Source of the DNA: Acidobacteriota bacterium
GTDB lineage: Bacteria; Acidobacteriota; Vicinamibacteria; Vicinamibacterales; UBA2999
Direction of reading: 5' to 3'
Length of the DNA: 64,000 bases
Assembly (NCBI GenBank): GCA_020851565.1
Contig: JADZCN010000006.1
Span: forward strand, 28,830 to 92,829
Shown here one piece after another: positions 52,134-60,582 of the stretch. A model generated the notes under the pieces. That model was not told the DNA's origin. It saw only the letters and a list, made by a program, of their open reading frames with translations, and did no database searches. Each line of letters begins with the position of its first letter. Positions within the stretch are counted from its first letter, which is position 1. The position numbers and the translations under genes are program-made.

Positions 52134-55100
52134 ACGCGAACATCCAGCCCTGCTTCGGGCGCTGGAACGGCCGGACGAAATCGAACTCGCCGATCATGAA
52201 GCCGAGGATGTTCACGCGCAGCGCCACGCCGGCCGAGGACACGCCCTCGCGCGAGCCGCCGAAGAGCTGCGGTGTCTGATCGCGGGTCCAGGCCACGCCC
52301 GTGTCGGCGAAGAGCGCCACCTCGACGGGCACCGGCCCGTACATCCTCCGCGACAGGCCGAAGGGCCGCAGCAGGGGAAAGCGCAGCTCCACGTTGCCGA
52401 CCAGCATCTTGCTGCCGAGCAGCTGGTCGATGGCCGGGCAGTCGCTCCAGGCGACGGGCAGGCACTCCCTCCCCTCGACAGTCCCGACATCGTAGCCCCG
52501 GACGAGGCTCGGGTACCCGATATACATCGGATACAGCCGCGGGTCCTCGCCGCCCGTCCCGTAGCGGCCGTAGTGCATCGCCCGAAACGCCAGCGTGTAG
52601 AACGGTACGGGCATCACGTACTGGCGGTAGTCGGCCAGCAGGCTGGTGAAGTTGATGCTGCCGAAGGTGGGGCTCGCCTCGAGCCGGTACCGCCGTCCGT
52701 TGATGGGGCTGGTCGCACCGAAGCTGGCCGTGTCGAACACGAGCGCAGCCGACGACGTGCCGAGTGTCAGCGACTCGGCCAGCTGCGTCGTCTCGGTGGT
52801 GTCCTGATAGACCTCGCCGGTGAAGAGCGAGTAGGAGGTCGTCCGGACGATCTGCTCGAACGAGATGTGGCCGATGCCGCCCTGGAACTCCAGGCGACGA
52901 GCGCGGTTGAACGGATAGGCGACGACGCCCGACGCGCTGCGCTCGGTCTGCCGGTAGATCAGCAGCCGGTCGGTTTCAACGAGGTCGCCGCTCGGCACCT
53001 GATCCACCGAGTACTGGAATGCGCCGCTCAGGTATGGGAACTGCCCGCCCCTCGCGCCCCAGTTCCACCGGTGCTCCCGGTCCAGGTAGGCCACCTCCGC
53101 CCCGACGTCGTTCAGGCTGAAGCCTCCGGTGATGCCGGAATTCACCTGCACGGCCGTCCCGAGCAGGTGATTCTCGAGCATGTCGCCGAAGTACAGGCTG
53201 AGGCCGCCCCCGAACGAGGTGCCGAACTGGCTCACGCCCACGCCCGCCGTTGGCTGCGCCACGCCTTCGAGCGCGAAGCTGGCCTTGTAGGGCCCGGTCG
53301 TGAACGTCGAGGGATCGACGGCGCCCAGCAGAGGATCCGCCAGCGCTGCCGCGACGTCGCTCGGCACGCGGTTCATGGGCGGCAGGTGCGCCGCTCCTGC
53401 GGGGAACGGCTTCACCGAGATCGCCCTGATGGCCGCCGGCTCGCGGTGGTAGATGTGGTACCGGCCGTCGTCGTAGACGGTCGCCGCGATGGCGCCCGTG
53501 CCGGACGCCACCGACACGGCCGGGCTCGACGCCGTGATCCCGCTGATGCCGGTGCCAACCGCGGTGAGCTGCTCCACGACGGCGGAATCAAGGTTCTTTC
53601 GATAGAGATTGGGAACGCCGTCCGGCTCCGCGACGAAGTACAGCGTGCGCGAGTCGGGAGACCACTGCGGGTTGATGTGCTTCCCCGCATCGAACGCGGC
53701 CACGGGCTCGATGGCGCCGCTGGCAGGATCGAGCAAGGCCAGGCGGTAGTCGCCGATGGACAACGTGTCGAGATTGGCCGAGAAGCGATCCGTTGCAAAC
53801 GCGATGCGCCGCCCGTCGGGGGACCATGCCGGCTGAAAGTCCGTGTATGCGTCACTCGTCACCCGGCGCAGCGTGCCGGCCGTCAGGTCGTACACGAAGA
53901 GGTCGGTTAACCCCTGTTTCATTCCCGTGAAGGCAATGGCCTGCCCGTCGGGCGACCAGGTGGCGTTGAAGATCTCGTCCACCTCCTCGATGCGGATCTC
54001 GCGCTCCTTCCTCCCGCTGGCCGCCTCGAAGATGGCGAGGGCCGGATGCCCGTCCACGACCGTGGCCGCGGCGATCCTCCGGCTCTCGCGGTCCCACCCG
54101 CCGGCCGAGTAGATGAACTGCAGGCTCGAGAAGTGCGGGTTGGTGGCCGTCCGCGTCAAACGGCGGACGATCTTCCCGGTCGCGGCCTCGGCGAGATAGA
54201 GATCGATGGACAGGAAGTCGCGGTCGGACAGGAACGTCATCCACCGGCCGTCCGGGCTGAGCGATGGCCCCACGTTGAGGGCGCCGCCCAGCTCCTGGCC
54301 CGTGATGGTCAACTGCCCGGTGCGGTCCGGCGGCGTGGCCGCCGCCAGGATGGGCTCGTACTGGGCGCGCAGCGCGTCGTGCCACTGGCTGGACAGTTCC
54401 TTGCTGGTGACTCCGAGAACCTGCTCGATGGCGCCCTCCGCGCCGCCGGCCCCGACGGCGGAAAGGAGCATCGGTCCAACCACCTCATCGCCCCAGCGCC
54501 CGCCCACGTACGCCCAGAAGGCCTGGCCCCAGCGATACGGGAAGTACCTCGGGTTCTCCAGGTCACTGATCGTGGGCAGCTTCTCCCGCTGCACCGCGTC
54601 GCGCATCCACATCGCGGTGTTCGGGTCCACGGGACCCAGCGTCAGGTACTCGGCCATGCCCTCGATGAACCAGAGCGGCAGGCGGAGCAGGCCGTACTCG
54701 TCCGGCCGGCGATCGGGCGAGGCGGCCATGTCGAATTGAAAAGCGTGCACGAGCTCGTGGCCGATCACGTGATCCGTGTCGGTCAGCGCGCCGGCCAGTG
54801 GCAGGATGATCCGGCGGCGCAGCGGCTCGGTGACGCCGCCGGTGCCCTCACCCAGCTCTCCGCTGATGATGTTGGTCTGCTCGAAGTCCACGTGGGACGC
54901 GTAGAGGACGAGCGGCTGTCGGCCGCGGAGCTCGTGCTCGAAGATGCGCTCGAGCCGGGCGTTCCAGCGTTCGGCCATGCGGGCGGCCAGGTCCACGCCT
55001 TCGCGCTCGGACGGGTAGTAGTAGATGTCGAAGATCGGGGTCTTCAGGACCTGGAAGTCGAAGGTGTGGTACTGGACCTTGTTGCGGCCGAAGTATTGGG

Positions 55101-55182
55101 CTGACGCTGGCGTGCCTGGAACCAGGGCCGCGAGGAACAGGAGGGCCAGGAGAAAACGACTGCCGGGCTTGGCTGCCGACAT
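52111..55182 (-). CDS. Gluzincin peptidase - TolB propeller - Omp85-like barrel fusion
   Basis: A 1023-residue outer-membrane protein. Signal peptide LLALLFLAALVPGTPASAQ. Residues 35-285 are a peptidase-like domain with HELVH (142-146) and WFIEGMAEY (Glu174), the gluzincin HExxH-E pattern of MA-clan metallopeptidases. Residues 300-570 contain PD40/TolB propeller blades (PSLSPDGRWMTFLSDRD, ATWSPDGQAIAFTG, PAWSPDGRRIAFATDR). Residues 650-1023 are an outer-membrane barrel with alternating strands, ending in a typical C-terminal strand (MFAFNLLPGW), related to the Omp85/BamA surface-antigen domain. Proteins of this composition occur in Acidobacteriota and Gemmatimonadota. Role unknown; a surface protease or assembly factor is possible. 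Confidence 0.82.
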   Translation of the reverse strand: MSAAKPGSRFLLALLFLAALVPGTPASAQYFGRNKVQYHTFDFQVLKTPIFDIYYYPSEREGVDLAARMAERWNARLERIFEHELRGRQPLVLYASHVDFEQTNIISGELGEGTGGVTEPLRRRIILPLAGALTDTDHVIGHELVHAFQFDMAASPDRRPDEYGLLRLPLWFIEGMAEYLTLGPVDPNTAMWMRDAVQREKLPTISDLENPRYFPYRWGQAFWAYVGGRWGDEVVGPMLLSAVGAGGAEGAIEQVLGVTSKELSSQWHDALRAQYEPILAAATPPDRTGQLTITGQELGGALNVGPSLSPDGRWMTFLSDRDFLSIDLYLAEAATGKIVRRLTRTATNPHFSSLQFIYSAGGWDRESRRIAAATVVDGHPALAIFEAASGRKEREIRIEEVDEIFNATWSPDGQAIAFTGMKQGLTDLFVYDLTAGTLRRVTSDAYTDFQPAWSPDGRRIAFATDRFSANLDTLSIGDYRLALLDPASGAIEPVAAFDAGKHINPQWSPDSRTLYFVAEPDGVPNLYRKNLDSAVVEQLTAVGTGISGITASSPAVSVASGTGAIAATVYDDGRYHIYHREPAAIRAISVKPFPAGAAHLPPMNRVPSDVAAALADPLLGAVDPSTFTTGPYKASFALEGVAQPTAGVGVSQFGTSFGGGLSLYFGDMLENHLLGTAVQVNSGITGGFSLNDVGAEVAYLDREHRWNWGARGGQFPYLSGAFQYSVDQVPSGDLVETDRLLIYRQTERSASGVVAYPFNRARRLEFQGGIGHISFEQIVRTTSYSLFTGEVYQDTTETTQLAESLTLGTSSAALVFDTASFGATSPINGRRYRLEASPTFGSINFTSLLADYRQYVMPVPFYTLAFRAMHYGRYGTGGEDPRLYPMYIGYPSLVRGYDVGTVEGRECLPVAWSDCPAIDQLLGSKMLVGNVELRFPLLRPFGLSRRMYGPVPVEVALFADTGVAWTRDQTPQLFGGSREGVSSAGVALRVNILGFMIGEFDFVRPFQRPKQGWMFAFNLLPGW

Positions 55183-55368
55183 TTGAGGGACTCCCTACGG
55201 AGGTATCGAGCAAGAAGCATGCCCCGGGCGGGAGGACGAAATGACGCCCACGGCCGGGCATGGCCGTTCGTGTCGTCCGAGGGGGCGTGGGGCGTGACGG
55301 GATTTCGTCGGGGGCGATGCAACCCTTCGGACTTGGCTGCCCCGTTGATATTCTGTGGGCCGCGCACC

Positions 55369-56703
55369 ATGCTCCCACGCCTTCGCTTCGCCCCCTCTCC
55401 CACCGGATACCTCCACGTCGGCGGCGCCCGCACGGCCCTCTTCAACTGGCTCTACGCCCGCCGCCATGGCGGCACGTTCATCCTCCGCATCGAGGACACC
55501 GACGTGCAGCGCTCGTCCTGGGAGATGGTGAGCGGCATCCTCGACGGCCTGAAATGGCTGGGCATCGACTGGGACGAGGGCCCCGAGGTGGGCGGCCCCC
55601 ACGCGCCCTATTTCCAATCCGAGCGCCTGGAGCGGTACCGCGCCGCCGCCCGCGATCTGCTGGCGAAGGGCCTCGCCATCGAAGACGAGGGCGCCATCCG
55701 CTTCAAGGTGCCCCCCGGGAAGACCGCGTTCACCGACAGCGTGCACGGCCCGATCGAATTCGACAACGAGCACATCGAGAACTTCGTCATCCTCAGGTCC
55801 GATGCGCACCCCACCTATCACCTCTCGGTGGTGGTGGACGACATCGACATGCAGGTGACGCACGTCATCCGGGGCGACGACCACATCTCGAACACGCCCA
55901 AGCACGTGCTGCTCTTCCAGGCCTTCGGTGCCGCGCCGCCGGTGTTCGCGCACGTGCCGCTCATCATGGGCCCGGACAAGAAGCGGCTCAGCAAGCGCCA
56001 CGGCGCCACGTCGGTGATGGAGTACGAGAAACAGGGCTACCTCCCCGAAGCCCTCTTCAATTTCCTCGCGCTCCTCGGCTGGGGCACGGGCAGCGACGAC
56101 GAGCTGCTATCGCGAGACGAGCTGGTGCAGCGCTTCACGCTGGAAGGCATCTCCGGCGGCAACGCCGTGTTCAACACCGAGAAGCTGGACTGGTTCAACC
56201 ACCAGTACCTGCTCCGCCTCGGCGACGACGAGCTCATCGCCCGCCTCCGCTCGCGCCTCGAGGCCGCCGGCTACTGGCGCGATGCGCTTGGCGGCGCGGA
56301 TCGCGACTGGTTCGTCAAGGTCCTGGGCCTGCTGAAGCCGCGCGCGAAGAAGCTCAACGAGTTCCTCGATCAGCTCGCGCCGTTCTTCGTCGATCCGGAC
56401 GGATACGACGAGGAGGGAGTGAAGAAGCACCTCTCCTCTTCGGGCATGGCGGACCACGTGCGAGCACTGCGCGCCACGTACGCGGCCGCAGGGGATTTCA
56501 CGGCGCCAGCCCTCGAGCGCGATCTCCGGGCGCTGGCCGAGAACCGCGGCCTCAAGGCCGGCGCGCTCATCCACGCCACGCGCCTCGCGCTCACCGGTCG
56601 CATGGTCAGCCCCGGCCTCTTCGAGATGCTGGAGCTCATCGGCCGCGATCGGGCGCTGGCCCGGATGGACCGCCTGCTGGCACACCTGGCAGAGGGCGCA
56701 TGA
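55369..56703 (+). CDS. gltX: Glutamyl-tRNA synthetase
   Basis: A 444-residue class I aminoacyl-tRNA synthetase. The ATG at 55369 sits directly on the family N-terminus MLPRLRFAPSPTGYLHVGGARTALFNW (HVGG as the HIGH motif); the frame upstream has no domain. The KMSKS motif reads KKRLSKRHGA. FILRIEDTD and HVIRGDDHISNTPKH are further landmarks. It charges tRNA-Glu, and tRNA-Gln too if the organism uses the amidotransferase route. A divergent 186-base gap separates it from the outer-membrane fusion gene. Its TGA overlaps the start of the decarboxylase (ATGA). Confidence 0.96.
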   Translation: MLPRLRFAPSPTGYLHVGGARTALFNWLYARRHGGTFILRIEDTDVQRSSWEMVSGILDGLKWLGIDWDEGPEVGGPHAPYFQSERLERYRAAARDLLAKGLAIEDEGAIRFKVPPGKTAFTDSVHGPIEFDNEHIENFVILRSDAHPTYHLSVVVDDIDMQVTHVIRGDDHISNTPKHVLLFQAFGAAPPVFAHVPLIMGPDKKRLSKRHGATSVMEYEKQGYLPEALFNFLALLGWGTGSDDELLSRDELVQRFTLEGISGGNAVFNTEKLDWFNHQYLLRLGDDELIARLRSRLEAAGYWRDALGGADRDWFVKVLGLLKPRAKKLNEFLDQLAPFFVDPDGYDEEGVKKHLSSSGMADHVRALRATYAAAGDFTAPALERDLRALAENRGLKAGALIHATRLALTGRMVSPGLFEMLELIGRDRALARMDRLLAHLAEGA

Positions 56704-58343
56704 CCGCGCCGTACCAGGACCTCGTGTCGCAGCTGAGAACGGCGTTTCCCGCCCCCGTCTCGGACCGGCTGCACGACGCTTACTTCGTCTTCTCGTTCCT
56801 CCGCGCGCTCGACAAGGTGGACGACCTGAAGTCGGCCGCGCCGATGCTGGGCCGACCGGTGGAGCTGGACTACGACGCCGCCCGCCACGCGCGCGTGCCG
56901 GACGATCCGGGCACGGTCGAAGCCGTCAGCGACGACCTCGTGCGCTATCTCTCGGGCATGTTCATCTGGGGCCACCCGCGCGCGCAGATCAACGTGGTGC
57001 CCTCGCCCACCATTCCCAGCATCATCGGGGGGCTGCTCCCGTCCATCTACAATCCGAACCTCGTGAGCGAGGAGTCGTCGCGCCAGGTGCTGCTCGCCGA
57101 GGTCGAGGCCCTGGCGATGACCGGCGCGATGATGGGCTACGACGCCGAGGTAGCAGACGGCGTCTTCACCTTCGGCGGGACGGGGACGCTGCTCTACGGC
57201 GCCAAGATCGGCCTGGAGAAGGCCGTGCCCGGCGTCCGGCGCCATGGCCTGCGGACGCCCGCCGTGATCGTGTGCTCCGAACGGGCGCACTACGCCTGCT
57301 TCACCATCGCCAACTGGCTGGGCCTGGGCGAGGAGAACGTCGTCATGATCCCGGCGACGGACGACAACCAGATGCAGGTGGGTTTGCTCGCACCCTGCCT
57401 GCGGGACATCGTCGCCAGCGGCCGCCGCATCGCGTGCATCGTCGCCACGATGGGGACGACCGACGCCTTCGGCCTGGACGATCTGGCCGCCATCGTCCGG
57501 GTGCGCGACGAGGCCGTGCGCGAGCATGGGCTGGACTACGTGCCGCACGTGCATGCCGATGCCGTGATCGGGTGGGCGTGGAGCGTCTTCAACGACTACG
57601 ACTTCGAGGCCAACCCGCTTGGTTTCCGCCACCGCACGCTTCGTGCGCTTGCGGGCACGTCGCGGCGCATCCGCCACCTGGCTCTCGCCGACTCCATCGG
57701 CGTGGACTTCCACAAGACCGGCTTCACGCCCTACATCTCGAGCGCGGTCCTGCTGAAGGACAAGCGCGACTTCGGGCATCTCACCCGCGCCGAGGAGGAC
57801 ACGCCCTACATCTTCCAGTCGGGCACCCGGCACCCGGGCAAGTACACGCTGGAGACGACGCGCGCCGGCAGCGGGCCGCTGGCGGCCCTGGCGAACCTCC
57901 GGCTCTTCGGGACGCGCGGGCTGCAGGCCCTGCTGGGTCACCTGGTAACGATGGCCGAGGAGCTCAGGGAGCAGCTGGAGGGCAACGCCGCCACGACCGT
58001 GATGAACGGCGACAACTTCGGGCCCGTCACGCTCTTCCGTGTCTATCCCGACGGCGTGGACACGTTCAGCGCGCCGGACCAGGAGCGCCGCGACCCGGCG
58101 CTCCGCCAGTCGCTGCTGGCGCACAACGAGTACAACCGGCGCATCTTCGAGATCATCCAGGCCGACGCGTTGCAGGGCAAGGGCGTGGTGATCTCGCTCA
58201 CCGACTGCTACCGCACCTCCGACTACGGCGAGCCGATCAACGCGCTGAAGTCCTACATCCTGAGCCCCTTCTCCGACGAGCAGCACGTGCACGCGGTGCT
58301 CGAGTCCATCTGGAAGGCCCGCCGGGAGGTGGAGTGGCCGTGA
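56700..58343 (+). CDS. Group II PLP-dependent amino-acid decarboxylase-like protein
   Basis: A 547-residue fold-type I PLP enzyme. Landmarks: FTFGGTGTLLYGAKIGLEKA, VCSERAHYACFTIANWLGL, IVATMGTTDAFGLDDLAAI, YVPHVHADAVIGWAWSVF (cofactor-ring contacts) and DSIGVDFHKTGFTPYISSAV, in which the HK lysine would form the Schiff base. The set matches glutamate/aspartate/aromatic amino-acid decarboxylases, but the substrate cannot be read from sequence. It is coupled by overlap to gltX before it and to a GMC oxidoreductase after it, so all three are probably one transcript. Cytosolic. Confidence 0.9.
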   Translation: MTAPYQDLVSQLRTAFPAPVSDRLHDAYFVFSFLRALDKVDDLKSAAPMLGRPVELDYDAARHARVPDDPGTVEAVSDDLVRYLSGMFIWGHPRAQINVVPSPTIPSIIGGLLPSIYNPNLVSEESSRQVLLAEVEALAMTGAMMGYDAEVADGVFTFGGTGTLLYGAKIGLEKAVPGVRRHGLRTPAVIVCSERAHYACFTIANWLGLGEENVVMIPATDDNQMQVGLLAPCLRDIVASGRRIACIVATMGTTDAFGLDDLAAIVRVRDEAVREHGLDYVPHVHADAVIGWAWSVFNDYDFEANPLGFRHRTLRALAGTSRRIRHLALADSIGVDFHKTGFTPYISSAVLLKDKRDFGHLTRAEEDTPYIFQSGTRHPGKYTLETTRAGSGPLAALANLRLFGTRGLQALLGHLVTMAEELREQLEGNAATTVMNGDNFGPVTLFRVYPDGVDTFSAPDQERRDPALRQSLLAHNEYNRRIFEIIQADALQGKGVVISLTDCYRTSDYGEPINALKSYILSPFSDEQHVHAVLESIWKARREVEWP

Positions 58344-59983
58344 AGACGAAACGCCGCGAGTTCCTCAAAGCCGCCGCCGCCCTGGCGGTGACGCCGGTCT
58401 CTCCGAACCTCCGTGCTTTGAACCCCCGTGCTTTGAACCACCGTGCTTTGAACGACCGTGCTTCGACCCAGCGTGCCAACCCCGACTACTTGATTGTCGG
58501 CGCAGGTTCGTCCGGCTGCGCTCTCGCGTACCGTCTGTCGGAGAACCCCGCCGTGCGTGTCGCCGTAATCGAGGCGGGCGTGTCGGGCGAGGCCGATCCC
58601 GCCATCACGACGCCAGGAACGTGGACGGCACTCATGGGCTCGGCCTACGACTGGGGCTACCGCACCGGGCCCGAGGCCGGCATGGGCGATCGCCGCATTG
58701 CATTCCCGCGCGGCAAGGCGCACGGCGGCTCGAGCGCCATCAATGCGATGACGTTCATCCGCGGGGATCGCCGCTGCTTCGACCGCTGGCGCGATCTCGG
58801 CAACCCGGGCTGGGGCTACGAGGACGTGCTGCCGCTTTTCAAGCGGCTGGAAGAGAACGAGACCGGCGCGAGCGAGTATCGCGGCGGCGAGGGCCCGCTC
58901 GCCGTGTCGGGGTGCTATGACCCGCACGCGTCGCATCGCGCGTTCCTGACCGCCGCTGTGCACACGGGCTACCAGTCCGATGCGCGCTTCGATTTCAACC
59001 GGCCAATTCCCCAGGGCTGGGCGGGTTACGTCCAGAAGAACATCCTCGACGGAAAGCGCCACAGCGCGGCGGCGGCCTTCCTGGTCCCGGCGATGGCACG
59101 TCCCAACGTCGAGGTCCGATCGCGCGCGCACGTCACCCGCCTGATCATCGAGGGCAGGCGCGTCGTCGGCGTCGAATACCTGCAGGATGGGAAGCCGCAG
59201 CAACTGCGCGCCGCGCGCGAAGTGATCCTGGCGGCGGGCGTCATCGACTCGCCGGCGCTGCTGATGCGCTCCGGCATCGGCCCTGCCGATCACCTGAAGG
59301 CACACGGCATCGCGGTGGTGGCCGATGTCCCCGGCGTCGGCGGCAACCTGCAGGATCACCTGAAGCTGTCCATTCGCTGGCAGGGGAAGACGGAGCTGCA
59401 GGGTTCCTCGGTCACCGCCGGCCTGTTCACCCACTCGAACCCGTTGGAGGCGAGCACGGTCCCGGCGGACCTGCAGTTCTACCTCGGGCGCGGCCTGGAT
59501 CAACCCGACCCGTTCGTGACGATCACCGTGTCGCTGACGCGCCCGCGCTCGCGTGGGCACGTGCGCCTCGGCTCCGCGGATCCACTCGCTGCGCCGGTGA
59601 TCACCGCCAACTACCTGCAGGAGGCGTCCGACGTGCGCGCCCTGGCCCGCGGCGTCCACCTCGCGCGGTTCTTCGCGGAGCAGGCCGTGTACGAGCCGCT
59701 CCGCGGCGAGGAGCTCGAGCCCGGAAAGGCGACCACCAGCGATTCGGATCTCGAGCGCTTCATCCGCCGGGCCGCCGACACCATCTACCACGGCGCCGGC
59801 ACGTGCCGCATGGGCCCCGGGGCCGAGCCCATGGCAGTAGTGGACTCCGCATTGCGCGTGCGCGGCGTGGAAGGGCTGCGCGTGGCGGACGCATCGATCA
59901 TGCCCGAGGTGGTGAATGCGCCCACGCACGCGGCTTGCGTGATGATTGGGGAGAAGGCGGCGGATCTGATCTCGAGGTCTTGA
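58340..59983 (+). CDS. GMC family FAD oxidoreductase with Tat-like signal
   Basis: A 547-residue protein. The GTG at 58340 overlaps the decarboxylase stop. The N-terminus KTKRREFLKAAAALAV fits a twin-arginine signal (RREFLK). Then comes an odd repeat-encoded stretch (NLRALNPRALNHRALN, about residues 23-42) before the FAD motif YLIVGAGSSGCALAYRL. Other GMC landmarks: HGGSSAINAMTFIRG, GVEYLQDGKPQ, LAAGVIDSPALLMRSGIG, NLQDHL, and the C-terminal HGAGTCRMG with NAPTHAACVMIGEKAADLI. It probably oxidises an alcohol or choline-type substrate in the periplasm after Tat export with its FAD. Pathway link to the decarboxylase unknown. Confidence 0.9.
   Translation: MKTKRREFLKAAAALAVTPVSPNLRALNPRALNHRALNDRASTQRANPDYLIVGAGSSGCALAYRLSENPAVRVAVIEAGVSGEADPAITTPGTWTALMGSAYDWGYRTGPEAGMGDRRIAFPRGKAHGGSSAINAMTFIRGDRRCFDRWRDLGNPGWGYEDVLPLFKRLEENETGASEYRGGEGPLAVSGCYDPHASHRAFLTAAVHTGYQSDARFDFNRPIPQGWAGYVQKNILDGKRHSAAAAFLVPAMARPNVEVRSRAHVTRLIIEGRRVVGVEYLQDGKPQQLRAAREVILAAGVIDSPALLMRSGIGPADHLKAHGIAVVADVPGVGGNLQDHLKLSIRWQGKTELQGSSVTAGLFTHSNPLEASTVPADLQFYLGRGLDQPDPFVTITVSLTRPRSRGHVRLGSADPLAAPVITANYLQEASDVRALARGVHLARFFAEQAVYEPLRGEELEPGKATTSDSDLERFIRRAADTIYHGAGTCRMGPGAEPMAVVDSALRVRGVEGLRVADASIMPEVVNAPTHAACVMIGEKAADLISRS
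58406..58465 (+). repeat. 15-bp tandem repeat, four copies, inside the GMC gene
   Basis: Four near-identical 15-bp units (AACCTCCGTGCTTTG and variants at bases 4-5) lie in frame just after the Tat-like signal and encode N-x-R-A-L units. A very similar array occurs in the same sense at 62013-62072 in another secreted-protein gene. Confidence 0.85.
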
Positions 59984-59985
59984 GG

Positions 59986-60048
59986 ACTTGGGGCTTGGGG
60001 CTTGGGGCTTGGGGCTTGGGACTTGGGACTTGGGGCTTGGGGCTTGGG
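59986..60048 (+). repeat. 7-bp G-rich tandem repeat, nine copies
   Basis: Nine perfect heptads of (G/A)CTTGGG: one ACTTGGG, four GCTTGGG, two ACTTGGG, two GCTTGGG, starting three bases after the GMC stop. Copy number at such arrays often varies. The regularly spaced G-runs on the plus strand could form a G-quadruplex in RNA or DNA. Confidence 0.9.
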
Positions 60049-60060
60049 GCCGTACGGAGC

Positions 60061-60080
60061 GCCGGGACTTCAGTCCCGGC
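60061..60080. repeat. 20-bp palindromic element, copy A
   Basis: GCCGGGACTTCAGTCCCGGC, a hairpin with 9-base perfect arms around TC. An identical copy is at 60563-60582. The two bracket the small lipoprotein gene, in the manner of REP-like or bidirectional terminator elements. Confidence 0.8.
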
Positions 60081-60130
60081 GTCCCGAGTCCCTGGCGAAC
60101 CAGCCCGCTGACCCGGCCGTCTTACCCGGT

Positions 60131-60547
60131 ATGCGTCGGTCGGCAATGCGGGTGCGCGGAGTCCTCGGTCTTCTCCTGGCGGGGTGGCTCGCCGGCTGTG
60201 ACGAGTCGTTCACCGGCCCCACCTACCCTCTGGACAGTCGGTTCACCCTGGCGCCGGGTGAAGTCGCCGGCATCGAGCGGGCGGGGGTCCGCGTGCAGTT
60301 TGGCGGCGTCGAGGGCGACTCGCGGTGCCTGGCGGACGTGGTGTGTGTCTGGGGCGGCGACGCGCGGGTCCTGATCTCGGTCGTCTCGAGCGAGGGCCAG
60401 ACCGACTACGAGCTACACACGGGCGACATGCAACCCGTCCGGCACGGCGAGCTGACGATCGCCCTGGAAGAGCTGTCGCCTTATCCGTTCAGCACCCAGG
60501 CGATCGAACCGGAGGAGTACCGCGCCACGTTGCGCGTGACGCGGTAA
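60131..60547 (+). CDS. Small predicted lipoprotein of unknown function
   Basis: A 138-residue protein. The N-terminus RRSAMRVRGVLGLLLAGWLAGC is a lipoprotein signal with lipobox LAGC; the start is taken at 60131, though ATG 60146 fits equally. The mature part is short and beta-rich (SRFTLAPGEVAGIERAGVRVQFGGV, ADVVCVWGGDARVLISVVSSEGQTDYEL, LTIALEELSPYPF). The CLADVVCVWGGDA segment with two cysteines recurs in unnamed small secreted proteins. No family assigned. It lies between the two copies of a palindromic element and follows the heptad array. Confidence 0.7.
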   Translation: MRRSAMRVRGVLGLLLAGWLAGCDESFTGPTYPLDSRFTLAPGEVAGIERAGVRVQFGGVEGDSRCLADVVCVWGGDARVLISVVSSEGQTDYELHTGDMQPVRHGELTIALEELSPYPFSTQAIEPEEYRATLRVTR

Positions 60548-60562
60548 CGGACGCCGTGGGGC

Positions 60563-60582
60563 GCCGGGACTTCAGTCCCGGC
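60563..60582. repeat. 20-bp palindromic element, copy B, overlapping a CDS end
   Basis: Identical to 60061-60080. It covers the last codons and the stop of the minus-strand YadA/S74 gene (GRD-stop is read through the palindrome), so the element supplied that gene's terminus. It could also serve as a terminator for both convergent genes. Confidence 0.8.

Noticed and set aside
55183..55368. A sigma-54 box upstream of gltX
   Set aside because: TGGCTGCCCCGTTGAT has the -24 element but GA instead of GC at -12, so it fails the key requirement.
55260..56699. A long upstream extension of the decarboxylase frame through gltX
   Set aside because: Overlaps gltX in another frame and is Arg/Pro/Ala-rich; the true start is the overlapping ATG at 56700.
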